Assembly (NCBI GenBank): GCA_030430575.1
Contig: JAUIKF010000005.1
Location: 124,001 to 188,000, forward strand
DNA: 64,000 bases
DNA from: Bacteroidia bacterium
GTDB taxonomy: Bacteria; Bacteroidota; Bacteroidia; J057
Reading direction: 5' to 3'
A program made the translations under genes and the position numbers. Below are positions 9,296-17,327 of the stretch, piece after piece (within the stretch, counting starts at the first letter, position 1; every line of letters begins with the position of its first letter). The notes under the pieces are model-generated. The model had not been told where the DNA came from. It worked only from the letters and a program-made list of their open reading frames with translations, and made no database searches.

Positions 9296-10108
9296 TTACC
9301 CTCTTAACACCACCTCCAACAACCGATGCCTGCTCCTAAACCCAGCCCGCTCAATCGCTTTGCGTGAGCCGTGGTTGCTGGCTTCGCAGGAGCAAATAGG
9401 CGTCAGCCCGCGTTCGCCACAGATGCGCGCAGCTTCGCCTAGCAGGTAGGCGCCCAAGCCCTGGCAGCGAAATTTTTCCCCAACGATCATCCCCACATCG
9501 GCATAAGGCGGCTGGGTATCGCTTTTTCGCACTTCACAGGTGCCCATGATTTCTGTTTCGTTCTGGAGGAAAAATAATTCTGAACGGTCGATCAGCCGCT
9601 GGAGATAGGTGTCGAGCCACCCCTTATTTCCCCCCACATTCACTGCACAAAAATCAACAATGGGATGCTTATCCGATTGTTGTGCTAGGGCCAGCGTAAC
9701 GTTCTGGAGGATCTCAGGCTGCTTCACCGTTGTAGGAGCCAGCTCATGAAATAGCAGCGTATGCACACTGTGATAATGGCTGTGGTCCATACAGGCGGTC
9801 AGCATGAGTGGATCATTGGTGCTGACGATAGCTCGATTCAGTTCGTGTTTGGGGATCAATCGCCCTAAAACTCCTGATGCCAAAGGGAGGAAATCAGGAT
9901 CAAGTGAAAAGTGAACCAAGGTATTTTTATTCAAAATCGCATATCTGCCAATCACTTCTTCTCCTGTCCTGATTTCCCACTGCGGGGAATGATGGACAAA
10001 AGTCTCCCACATACCGTCATAAGGCGCTGTGAGTTGCTGGAAATAAGTTCTTGATAAAGGGCGGTTTTTGGGGATTAGGGTAAAGGTAATGTCCTGAAGA
10101 GCAGTCAT
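9296..10108 (-). CDS. GNAT-family acetyltransferase
   Basis: 270 residues. The C-terminal half carries the GNAT acetyl-CoA binding region: a beta-strand ADVGMIVGEKFRCQGLGAYLL (the V/I-x-x-x-x-QGxG/A loop) around residues 210-230, then ASNHGSRKAIERAGF near the end. The N-terminal 140 residues are not typical GNAT sequence and may be a second, degenerate GNAT repeat. No signal peptide. The substrate is unknown. The gene lies between a dispersed-repeat spacer and a palindromic repeat array. Confidence 0.8.
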   Translation of the reverse strand: MTALQDITFTLIPKNRPLSRTYFQQLTAPYDGMWETFVHHSPQWEIRTGEEVIGRYAILNKNTLVHFSLDPDFLPLASGVLGRLIPKHELNRAIVSTNDPLMLTACMDHSHYHSVHTLLFHELAPTTVKQPEILQNVTLALAQQSDKHPIVDFCAVNVGGNKGWLDTYLQRLIDRSELFFLQNETEIMGTCEVRKSDTQPPYADVGMIVGEKFRCQGLGAYLLGEAARICGERGLTPICSCEASNHGSRKAIERAGFRSRHRLLEVVLRG

Positions 10109-10174
10109 TGCGCGATTTCTTGTTTGGTAGAAAATGGTCGGGAATTTCTGGAAAAATAGGATAGGAATGAAATG

Positions 10175-10480
10175 GAGGGAGATCGTTCGTCGCTGCGCTC
10201 CTCACTGTGAGACCGCTCAGCCCCAAAAGGGGCTTCGCTGCGAGATCGTTCGTCGCGGAGCTCCTCACTGCGAGATCGCTCGGTTCGAAGACTCACCTCA
10301 CTGCGAGACAAGAGACCCTTCCTTATTTCTGGAAAATGCCTATCTTCCCAAAACTAACCAAAATAGTCTCGTAGCGAGTCTTCGAGCGGTCACACAGTGA
10401 GTGCCGAAGGCGCGAACGATCCCGCAGTGAGGAGCGAAGCGACGAACGGTCTCGCAGCGAGCCTGAAAGGCGAGCGATCT
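10175..10480. repeat. head-to-head array of ~30-bp units with variable palindromic cores
   Basis: Units of the form GAGAYCGYTCG-core-CTCACTGC are repeated about four times in one orientation (about 10170-10315) and about three times inverted (about 10366-10480). Cores differ and are themselves palindromic, for example AGCCCCAAAAGGGGCT. The last inverted unit runs directly into the ATG of the oxidoreductase gene. The same family forms 62478-62725. Confidence 0.8.
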
Positions 10481-12607
10481 ATGAAACACTACCGAACCTG
10501 CAACCTTTGTGAAGCCATGTGTGGCCTGGTCATAGAGCATGAAGGCCATGAAATTCTTTCCATCAAAGGTGACCCCAACGACCCCCTCAGCCGTGGGCAT
10601 ATCTGCCCCAAAGCTGTGGCCTTAAAGGATATCTATAAAGATCCCGATCGCCTGAAAAAGCCGCAGAGGAAGACCGCTACGGGCTGGCAAGAGATCGAGT
10701 GGGACGAGGCCTTCGATGAAGTGGTGAATCGCTTACGCGTCGTCCAGGAGCACCATGGCGTCAATTCCCTCGGCGTCTACCAAGGCAATCCCAACGTTCA
10801 CAATTTTGGGACGATGATCTTTGGCCCCAACTTCGTGCGCAGCCTCAGGACCAAGAGCCGCTTCAGTGCGACTTCAGCGGATCAATTGCCGCATCATGTG
10901 GCGTCCTTGCTCATGTTTGGGCATTATTTCATGATCCCCATTCCAGACATCGACCGTACGGACTTTATGCTGATTATCGGTGCCAATCCGCTCGTTTCCA
11001 ATGGCAGTATGATGACCTGCCCAGATTATGGCAAGCGCCTAAAAGCCGTGCAAGCACGTGGGGGCAAGGTCGTGGTCGTGGACCCTCGTCGGACAGAAAC
11101 GGCTCATCAGGCTGATGAGCATCTGTTCATCAAGCCAGGGCGAGATGCCTTGCTTTTATTGGCGATGATTCATGTCGTGGTGGAAGAAGGCCTGGTGGAT
11201 TTGGGAAATGTCGAAGGCATCGTGGAAGGGGTAGAGGAGGTGAAACAAATTGTGGAGGACTTCTCCCCTGAGCACATGAGTCCTGTCCTGGGAATAGATG
11301 CTGAAGCCATCCGAAGGCTTGCCATGGATTTTGCGCAAGCAAAATCCGCTGTGTGTTATAGCCGAATGGGCGCCTCTACCCAGATATTTGGGGGCTTATG
11401 CCTCTGGCTCACCCATGTCCTCAATATCCTGACAGGCAATATGGATCGTCCGGGCGGGGCGATGTTTACCCAGCCTGCATTTGACTTTATTGGGACGGAT
11501 GGAAAAAATGGCCGTACGGGAACCTTTGGCAGTCGCAAGACGCGGGTGCGTGGCTTGCCCAACTTCACAGGAGAATTTCCCGTGGCGGCGATGACGGAGG
11601 AGATCGCGACTGAAGGCGATGGTCAACTCAAAGCGATGGTCACCATAGCGGGCAATCCCGTTCTCTCTACGCCCAATGGCCAAGCCCTGGACAAGGCATT
11701 GGAACAATTGGAGTTCATGGTCGCCATTGATATTTACCTCAACGAAACGACCCGCCATGCCGACATCATCCTGCCGCCGGCGACAGGGCTGGAAGTGAGT
11801 CATTATGACGTGATTTTCAATACCCTTGCCGTTCGAAATGTTGCCAAATATTCCCCTCCATTATTTGAGAAATCAGCCGACCAGCGCTATGACTGGGAGA
11901 TATTCCAGGAATTGACGGCAAGGCTGACGGGGAAACCGAATTACGCGATTCCGCCTGAATTAGCTTTAAAAAAAGGATTGGAAGGAAGTGATTATGAAGG
12001 GATGAGTTTGGAAAAATTGATCAAGGAGCCTCATGGGGTAGATTTGGGGCCTTTATCGCCCGCTTTGCCAGGACGATTATTTACCCCGAATAAACGCATT
12101 CAGCTGGCACCTGAAGCCTTCCTCCAAGACTTGGACAGGCTAAGAAAATTTCAAGTTCAAATTCAACCTCAAACTCAAAATTCTTCCCCCCACTCTCACA
12201 CTCAACCTCACACTTTCTTACTCATAGGTCGTCGTCAGCTCCGCTCCAATAATTCCTGGATGCACAACAGCCATCGGCTGGTCAAGGGAAAAAACAGGTG
12301 TACGTTGATGATCCATCCAGATGATGCGCAAGCAGCGGGGCTTGAAACAGGGGAAATTGCTATCGTGTCATCCCCACAAGGAGCCGTCCGTCTACCTGTC
12401 GAAATCACCCAAGACATGATGCCTGGCGTCGTCAGCATTCCACATGGGTGGGGCCATCGTCATAAGGACATCCAACTGGCTGTTGCTCAGTCTACCCCTG
12501 GCGTCAGCGTCAATGACCTGACAGACAATGCCTTGATCGATGAATTGACCGGAAATGCGGCATTTAATGGGGTGCCGGTGGAGGTGAGGAAAGATGGGTT
12601 CAATTAG
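10481..12607 (+). CDS. molybdopterin-dependent oxidoreductase
   Basis: 708 residues from MKHYRTC. An upstream in-frame ATG at 10397 lies inside repeat DNA and was rejected. The N-terminal CxxCxxxC (CNLCEAMC) plus GHICPKA gives four cysteines for a 4Fe-4S cluster, followed by a bis-MGD molybdopterin domain (IIGANPLVSNG, VVVDPRRTETA). A C-terminal molydopterin-dinucleotide binding domain starts at LLIGRRQLRSNNSW. There is no twin-arginine signal, so it is probably cytoplasmic. The family includes formate dehydrogenase and assimilatory nitrate reductase relatives, but the substrate cannot be read from sequence. Between residues about 550 and 590 a low-complexity linker rich in Gln, Thr, Ser and His coincides with an intergenic-type repeat (12150-12220). 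No partner subunits or molybdopterin genes are adjacent. Confidence 0.88.
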   Translation: MKHYRTCNLCEAMCGLVIEHEGHEILSIKGDPNDPLSRGHICPKAVALKDIYKDPDRLKKPQRKTATGWQEIEWDEAFDEVVNRLRVVQEHHGVNSLGVYQGNPNVHNFGTMIFGPNFVRSLRTKSRFSATSADQLPHHVASLLMFGHYFMIPIPDIDRTDFMLIIGANPLVSNGSMMTCPDYGKRLKAVQARGGKVVVVDPRRTETAHQADEHLFIKPGRDALLLLAMIHVVVEEGLVDLGNVEGIVEGVEEVKQIVEDFSPEHMSPVLGIDAEAIRRLAMDFAQAKSAVCYSRMGASTQIFGGLCLWLTHVLNILTGNMDRPGGAMFTQPAFDFIGTDGKNGRTGTFGSRKTRVRGLPNFTGEFPVAAMTEEIATEGDGQLKAMVTIAGNPVLSTPNGQALDKALEQLEFMVAIDIYLNETTRHADIILPPATGLEVSHYDVIFNTLAVRNVAKYSPPLFEKSADQRYDWEIFQELTARLTGKPNYAIPPELALKKGLEGSDYEGMSLEKLIKEPHGVDLGPLSPALPGRLFTPNKRIQLAPEAFLQDLDRLRKFQVQIQPQTQNSSPHSHTQPHTFLLIGRRQLRSNNSWMHNSHRLVKGKNRCTLMIHPDDAQAAGLETGEIAIVSSPQGAVRLPVEITQDMMPGVVSIPHGWGHRHKDIQLAVAQSTPGVSVNDLTDNALIDELTGNAAFNGVPVEVRKDGFN

Positions 12608-12838
12608 GTTCAAGGCGTTCAACTATTTCTTATTGAACCTTTAAGCCCACTTCAAAATTCCTTTTAAGAAATTTGCCCAATTGCGACGGGTTGAAACCCA
12701 GTCGCAATAGTAAAAAATGGCAGACAAAAAATATTGCGACGTGACTTTAGTCCGTCGCAATGAGGGAAAATGTCAAATTTGACTTTCTGGAGTAAACTCA
12801 ACCTTTGAACCCTCGTTGAACGTTTGGACGTTCCATCC
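12608..12838. repeat. intergenic region with two related hairpins
   Basis: Two hairpins share the outer stem ATTGCGAC/GTCGCAAT: 12680-12708, with an inner GGGTT/AACCC stem, and 12733-12761. They lie between two convergent genes and may act as terminators or be members of a dispersed family. No gene seen. Confidence 0.6.
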
Positions 12839-13720
12839 TTATCTCCACATCGCAAAAGACCGTCCTGGATACAAGGCCTGAAAGGTCTCTATACATCCAC
12901 GATCAGCTAGGGTGACGAAACAGGTTTTTCCATCTTTACCGCCGAAGGCGATGTTGGTAGGGCGCTGGCCCGTGAGAGGAATTTCAAGGAGTTGCTCTCC
13001 TTTGGGGGAAAAGATGACGACGGTGCCTTTCCCAAATCTGGTGATATAAAGATTGCCTTTGCCATCGCAGCGCATGCCGTCCAGACCATGATCAGGAAAC
13101 GCTGTGAATAAGCGCTTATGACTCACTGTGCCATCGGCCAGGATGTCATATACCCAGACTTTTCGCTGGATAGATTCATTTACGTACAGCAAATCACCCT
13201 CGGGACTTACTTCAATGCCATTGGTGGTGCCCATATTGTCTTCTAGGCGGATCAGTTCCTCGCTAGGACGGGCCATCCAAAGCTGCCCTGTATTGTCATC
13301 CCATTTGGGATCGCTGGCGTAGAGCGTGCCGTCAGGCGCGATAGCGAGGTCATTGGGCTGATTCAGGGAAGAATCATGGGCAAAAACTTCTGCTTCTCGG
13401 GTGCCTGCAGAGATGCGCAATATATTGTGCCGGGCATAGTCAGCGATGAACATATTGCCATCGCGGTCAAAGCGAATGCCATTGCCAATACTGCCTTCTG
13501 GCAGTTCGGCAAAGAGGCTGACCTCTCCTTCAGGCGTCACGATGCCTATCGTGCCTTCTCTCGCAAAATTCACTGCGTAAATATTGCCTGTTGCATCCGA
13601 AGCTGGGCCTTCTATCCCTGCCGAGAACAGCCCCTCATCCGTGAAGTCCTCACCGTGTGGGGCTTCTTCTGTGCAAGCCATAAAACTGACAATAGCTAGG
13701 AGAGTGCTAACAAAACGCAT
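12839..13720 (-). CDS. SMP-30/gluconolactonase-like beta-propeller lipoprotein
   Basis: 293 residues from MRFVSTLL; a start six codons upstream is possible but lacks advantage. The signal ends in a lipobox (SFMAC), so it is probably lipid-anchored. The rest is a six-bladed propeller of the SMP-30/LRE type, with repeated DGNMFIAD / DGTLYASD / KGNLYIT blades. Candidate metal ligands match the family: Glu in GIEGPASD, Asn in QPNDLAIAPDG and Asp in HGLDGMRCDG. Family enzymes hydrolyse lactones or related substrates; the true substrate is unknown. Monocistronic, convergent with the oxidoreductase. Confidence 0.85.
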   Translation of the reverse strand: MRFVSTLLAIVSFMACTEEAPHGEDFTDEGLFSAGIEGPASDATGNIYAVNFAREGTIGIVTPEGEVSLFAELPEGSIGNGIRFDRDGNMFIADYARHNILRISAGTREAEVFAHDSSLNQPNDLAIAPDGTLYASDPKWDDNTGQLWMARPSEELIRLEDNMGTTNGIEVSPEGDLLYVNESIQRKVWVYDILADGTVSHKRLFTAFPDHGLDGMRCDGKGNLYITRFGKGTVVIFSPKGEQLLEIPLTGQRPTNIAFGGKDGKTCFVTLADRGCIETFQALYPGRSFAMWR

Positions 13721-13816
13721 AGGATTGGGTTTGTGCAAAACTACAACTTATTTCAGAGAAATGATTTCCATTTTTTTTGCCTTAAAATCACTATTTTTGA
13801 GAAAAGTAAACCAAAA

Positions 13817-13981
13817 ATGCCAGCAAGAGATTCAATACATTTAGCATTAGTAAATGCACTAGAAAAAGATGGTTGGACGATTACTGAAGACCCATTTTTT
13901 CAAAAAATTATTCAAATATATTCCTTGAAAATAATTATCTTTAATACAAACAATCAATCCATTCTGTCATGGATAAGTTAG
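13817..13981 (+). pseudogene. xisH: xisH-like remnant with internal deletion
   Basis: 54 codons. The start, MPARDSIHLALVNALEKDGW, matches the N-terminus of XisH (fdxN-element excision controlling factor family), and the end, KIIIFNTNNQSILSW, matches its C-terminus. The roughly 80 central residues that carry the nuclease-like core (including the expected E/K-rich VEVKSF region) are missing, with the reading frame kept. This is recalled family knowledge, not an alignment. The stop overlaps the start of the xisI remnant by 13 bp, as is usual for intact xisH-xisI pairs. Confidence 0.7.
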
Positions 13982-14306
13982 TGAGAAATAAAAAAATAGT
14001 AAAAGAATTGATGGAGGAGATTATGGATTTTTTCCAAAAAATTCATATATCGAAATGCTTCCAGTTGTTGATGAGGAGAATGGCCAATATCTTATTTATA
14101 CAGATGGGTGGAAAGACACGTGGCGTGATTATGCCTGTTTTTTCCATGTTGATGTAAAAGAAAATGGGACCATTTACCTTCGCCATGACGGAACAGATCT
14201 AGAAGTTGCAAATCAATTAGTAGAGAAAGGAATTCCAAAGGACGAAATAGTCCTTGCATTTCATGCACCTTATAAAAGAGAATTATCAGGCTTTGGTATT
14301 TCTTGA
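13969..14306 (+). pseudogene. xisI: frameshifted xisI-like gene
   Basis: The first 17 codons (MDKLVRNKKIVKELMEE) match the XisI start. Continuation is only coherent in another frame from about 14025 (YGFFPKNSYIEMLPVVDEEN), giving the XisI core YTDGWKDTW, FHVDV, RHDGTDLEVANQLVEKG and FHAPYKRE. The frame change falls near 14020-14026 around GAGATTATGG. XisI is the partner of XisH in DNA-element excision control in cyanobacteria and is found widely as a small two-gene module. Here both genes look inactive. Confidence 0.8.
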
Positions 14307-14327
14307 ATAATTCTTTTACAAAATCTC

Positions 14328-14837
14328 TTATCTCCCAAAATCATCCTGCAAACGCACGATGTCGTCCTCGTCCGACGGATGGCCGGGAACAGTGTGCTGC
14401 CAGATCTCGGCTACTACGCCAAAGCCGTCCAGGCCCACCAATCGATGACGTTCTCCTTTTTCAAGAACCACGGTATCACCGACTTGTAAGGTCTCGACAG
14501 GTCCTTGCTCATCTGTCGCACTGCGCGCTACGCCTACCGTCCCGCCTACTGTCCGCCAGACTTCTGAGCGGCGGTGATGGTATTGCCAGGAAAGGCGCTT
14601 CTCAGGTGCTACGACCAGAATCTTGGGACTGACTTTACGTCCACCCACGAGGTCATCGACCTTAAATCCAGGGAAAAATCGAGCGATAAATTCAGCTGCG
14701 TGTTGTTCATTGATCACAAAGAAACCGCCCCAGGGACGATTGAAGTCTTTGCGTTCAAGGGTAAAGCCTTCTTGGGCCAGCATCTGGCCAATTTCTTCGA
14801 AAACGCCGTCTTTGTCTGTGTGTGTAAGGGAAATCAT
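14328..14837 (-). CDS. phosphomannose isomerase type II-like cupin
   Basis: 169 residues. It resembles the C-terminal isomerase domain of bifunctional mannose-1-phosphate guanylyltransferase/phosphomannose isomerase. Motifs are RPWGGFFVI (about 34-42), LSWQYHHRRSEVW with the metal-binding His/Glu pair (about 82-94), GERHRL (second metal His) and EDDIVRLQDDFGR at the end. It would interconvert mannose-6-phosphate and fructose-6-phosphate or a related sugar phosphate in the cytoplasm. It lies between the xisHI remnants and a heptad-repeat spacer; GH92, a mannosidase-type enzyme, is the next gene on the same strand, which fits mannose metabolism. Confidence 0.82.
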   Translation of the reverse strand: MISLTHTDKDGVFEEIGQMLAQEGFTLERKDFNRPWGGFFVINEQHAAEFIARFFPGFKVDDLVGGRKVSPKILVVAPEKRLSWQYHHRRSEVWRTVGGTVGVARSATDEQGPVETLQVGDTVVLEKGERHRLVGLDGFGVVAEIWQHTVPGHPSDEDDIVRLQDDFGR

Positions 14838-14845
14838 AGGGGAAA

Positions 14846-14975
14846 AGGTTTTATGTTTTGGGTTTATAGTTTTAGGTTCAAGGGGGTTGAGAGATAAATT
14901 TTTGAGGATAATTTAAGGTTGAGAAAAAAGCTGGCGTACAACTCAAAACCCAAAACCTAAAACTCAAAACTTTCT
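14846..14975. repeat. inverted heptad-repeat spacer
   Basis: Left arm of TTTTATGTTTTGGGTTT-type 7-bp units (14849-14880) and right arm of ACTCAAAACCCAAAACC units (14940-14971) can pair as an imperfect hairpin. The right arm overlaps the last codons of the GH92 gene. Same family as the tRNA-array spacers. Confidence 0.65.
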
Positions 14976-17227
14976 TCGGTCATCTCAATGACCAATTCTC
15001 CCCCTGCCATCAGCTGCTGATGGGTGAAGAAGAGGCTTTCAAGGACTTTGCCATTGAGGGAGGCTTGTTGGACATATTTGTGCTTGGGGCTATTGTTTTG
15101 GGTAGTAATTCGGAAGGTCTTTCCATTGCCAAGACGAATGGTCGCCGATTCTACTACAGGCCGACCGATGGCGTAGGTTGGGTCGCCGGGGCAGGGCTGG
15201 TAAAAGCCCATGGCGTTGAGGACGTACCAGGCGGACATCTGACCGCAGTCTTCGTTGCCGGAAATCCCCTCAGGCGTGGGGCTGTACAAGGTATAGAGAA
15301 TCTCGTCGAGGCGGTTTTGTGCTTTGTGAGCATCACCCGCGTAGAGGTAGAGATAAGGGATGTGATGACTCGGCTCATTGCCGTGGGCATACTGGCCGAT
15401 CAGGCCAGAGATATCGGCAGAGGCGTGTTCGCCTTCCACTTCTGAATTCGCGATGAAGAGGGAATCGAGCTTGGCTGAAAAGGCTTTTTTGCCGCCCATG
15501 AGTTCCATCAGCCCGTCCACATCATGCGGCACAAACCACGACCATTGCCAGGCGTTGCCTTCGACGTAGTCACCGTCCTGGTGATCGCTGTAGCGAGGGC
15601 TGAAAGGCGTCTTCCAAGAGCCATCGGCCATTTTGCCCCGCATAAATCCCACCGCTGGATCAAAATAATTCCGATAATGCTGGGCGCGTTGTTGGTACAC
15701 TTCCTTGACCGAATCATTGCCCGCAATTTCTGCTATTTTGCTTACACACCAATCATAATAGGCGCATTCCACCCCATAAGAGACAGAAGCAATACATGAG
15801 TCTGCTGGGATATAATCGGCGTTTGCGACGAATTTGAGCTGCTTGGGCATAACTTCCATGGCCCTGGGTTCGGGTAGGCGTGCCGTCACTTCGGGATGAT
15901 ATTCCGAGCTGAAAGTAGCCGCCTCCAGCGCCAGCGCAGGATCGAATCCGCCAAGGTCTTTGACCATGGCATCTGCGATGACAGACACGGCGGGATAGCC
16001 CACCATGGTGCCTGTATAATTGGCGAGCAAAGGCCATTTGGGGAGGACACCGCCTTCGCGGTATTTCTCTAACAGAGCGGCTACCCATTGCTCACACTGA
16101 GCTGGCTCGACGATGGTCATCAAAGGATGCCAGGCCCGGAACGTGTCCCATAGCGAAAAGACCGTGTAATTGGTCTTCCCAGGCGCCGCCTGATGGATTC
16201 TTTTATCCATTCCCCTATATTTTCCATCCACATCTTGATAGCACATTGGCGCAAAAAGGCTATGGTAAAGGGCAGTGTAAAAGTTCTTCAAAACTGCTTC
16301 ATCAGAAGACGTAATTTCAATCACAGACAGGCGCTTCCGCCATTCGGCTTGGGCTGCATCCTTGATCGCATCAAAATCCCAATTCGGCATTTCTGTTTCC
16401 ATATTTTTTTGTGCACCTTCCATGCTGACAGGGGATAGCCCTACTTTGACCACTAACGCTTCTGCCGATTTCCCAAATCCCAAAAACGCCTTGAGGTGGC
16501 TGCCTTCAACTTGCTGATTGACCAGATCGACGGCTTGATTGCCATTTAGCATAGAACTGATTTCAAAAGGACGAGAGCAGGTCAGGTAAAAATAAACGGG
16601 ATGGTCATATGCCCAGCCCGAAGACTTGCGGTATCCGCGAATGGTCTGGGAATCAACTACTTCCAATGTCCCCTCGACAGATTTATGTCCCCAATTGGAT
16701 TGCAGAATATGTCCAAGGTCTATCATCAGGTGCTGGTCCTGATCCTCGCCATAAGTGTACCGATGTACGCCCACGCGTGTCGTAGCAGTGAGCTCTGCCT
16801 TGACCTGATAATTATCAAAGGTCACTTGATAATGACCGGGCGTAGCCGTTTCACTAGCTTTAGAAAAGGTCGCCTGCATCGTATCACTGGGCGCACCTGT
16901 GAAAGGCAACAATAATATGTCGCCCATGTCCCCAATCCCTGTTCCACTCAGGTGGGTATGCGAAAACCCATAAATCTGGGGGTCATCATTGTGATAACCA
17001 CTGGAAGCGTCCCACCCATCGAGATGGGTATCTGGACTGAGCTGTACCATGCCGAAAGGCATGGCCGCGCCTGGGAAGGTATGGCCGTGTTCTCCTGTCC
17101 CGATGAAAGGATCGACGTAGTCAATTGGGTCGAAGGCCACAGAAGCCACAGGCTGTTGGCTTTGGCAGGCGGAAAAAAGGGTGATCACCCCAATAATGAA
17201 AATCAGGCGAAAGGAATGGTAGCACAT
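14957..17227 (-). CDS. GH92-family alpha-mannosidase-like lipoprotein
   Basis: 756 residues, starting at MCYHSFRL. The 20 codons upstream run into a palindrome and are unlikely to be translated. Signal peptide with lipobox (LFSACQSQ). Mature protein opens with the GH92 hallmark YVDPFIGTGEHGHTFPGA, then GFSHTHLSGTG, a central catalytic-domain block SLWDTFRAWHPL, and late motifs GNEDCGQMSAWY and YAIGRP. GH92 enzymes are calcium-dependent exo-alpha-mannosidases acting on glycans, generally at the surface or in the periplasm of Bacteroidota. Length is normal (about 750). The last codons overlap a heptad-repeat arm. Confidence 0.93.
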   Translation of the reverse strand: MCYHSFRLIFIIGVITLFSACQSQQPVASVAFDPIDYVDPFIGTGEHGHTFPGAAMPFGMVQLSPDTHLDGWDASSGYHNDDPQIYGFSHTHLSGTGIGDMGDILLLPFTGAPSDTMQATFSKASETATPGHYQVTFDNYQVKAELTATTRVGVHRYTYGEDQDQHLMIDLGHILQSNWGHKSVEGTLEVVDSQTIRGYRKSSGWAYDHPVYFYLTCSRPFEISSMLNGNQAVDLVNQQVEGSHLKAFLGFGKSAEALVVKVGLSPVSMEGAQKNMETEMPNWDFDAIKDAAQAEWRKRLSVIEITSSDEAVLKNFYTALYHSLFAPMCYQDVDGKYRGMDKRIHQAAPGKTNYTVFSLWDTFRAWHPLMTIVEPAQCEQWVAALLEKYREGGVLPKWPLLANYTGTMVGYPAVSVIADAMVKDLGGFDPALALEAATFSSEYHPEVTARLPEPRAMEVMPKQLKFVANADYIPADSCIASVSYGVECAYYDWCVSKIAEIAGNDSVKEVYQQRAQHYRNYFDPAVGFMRGKMADGSWKTPFSPRYSDHQDGDYVEGNAWQWSWFVPHDVDGLMELMGGKKAFSAKLDSLFIANSEVEGEHASADISGLIGQYAHGNEPSHHIPYLYLYAGDAHKAQNRLDEILYTLYSPTPEGISGNEDCGQMSAWYVLNAMGFYQPCPGDPTYAIGRPVVESATIRLGNGKTFRITTQNNSPKHKYVQQASLNGKVLESLFFTHQQLMAGGELVIEMTEESFEF

Positions 17228-17257
17228 GAATTTGGTGGTAAAATGGTGGTTGATTTT

Positions 17258-17306
17258 GTTGTGAATCGTAGAGACGTTGGATTCCAACGTCTCTACGATT
17301 CACAAC
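17258..17306. repeat. perfect 24-bp inverted repeat with 1-nt loop
   Basis: Arms 17258-17281 and 17283-17306 are exact complements and contain GTAGAGACG. It lies between the end of the arylsulfotransferase-like gene and the start of the GH92 gene. It may act as a terminator or as a dispersed palindrome of the GTAGAGRCG family (see 23377 and 23512). Confidence 0.85.
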
Positions 17307-17327
17307 GTCCCATTGGGTCAAACCCAA

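Noticed and set aside
10397-10480. N-terminal extension of the molybdopterin oxidoreductase.
   Set aside because: The extra 28 codons are encoded wholly by palindromic repeat units; the family starts at the CxxCxxxC region after MKHYRTC.
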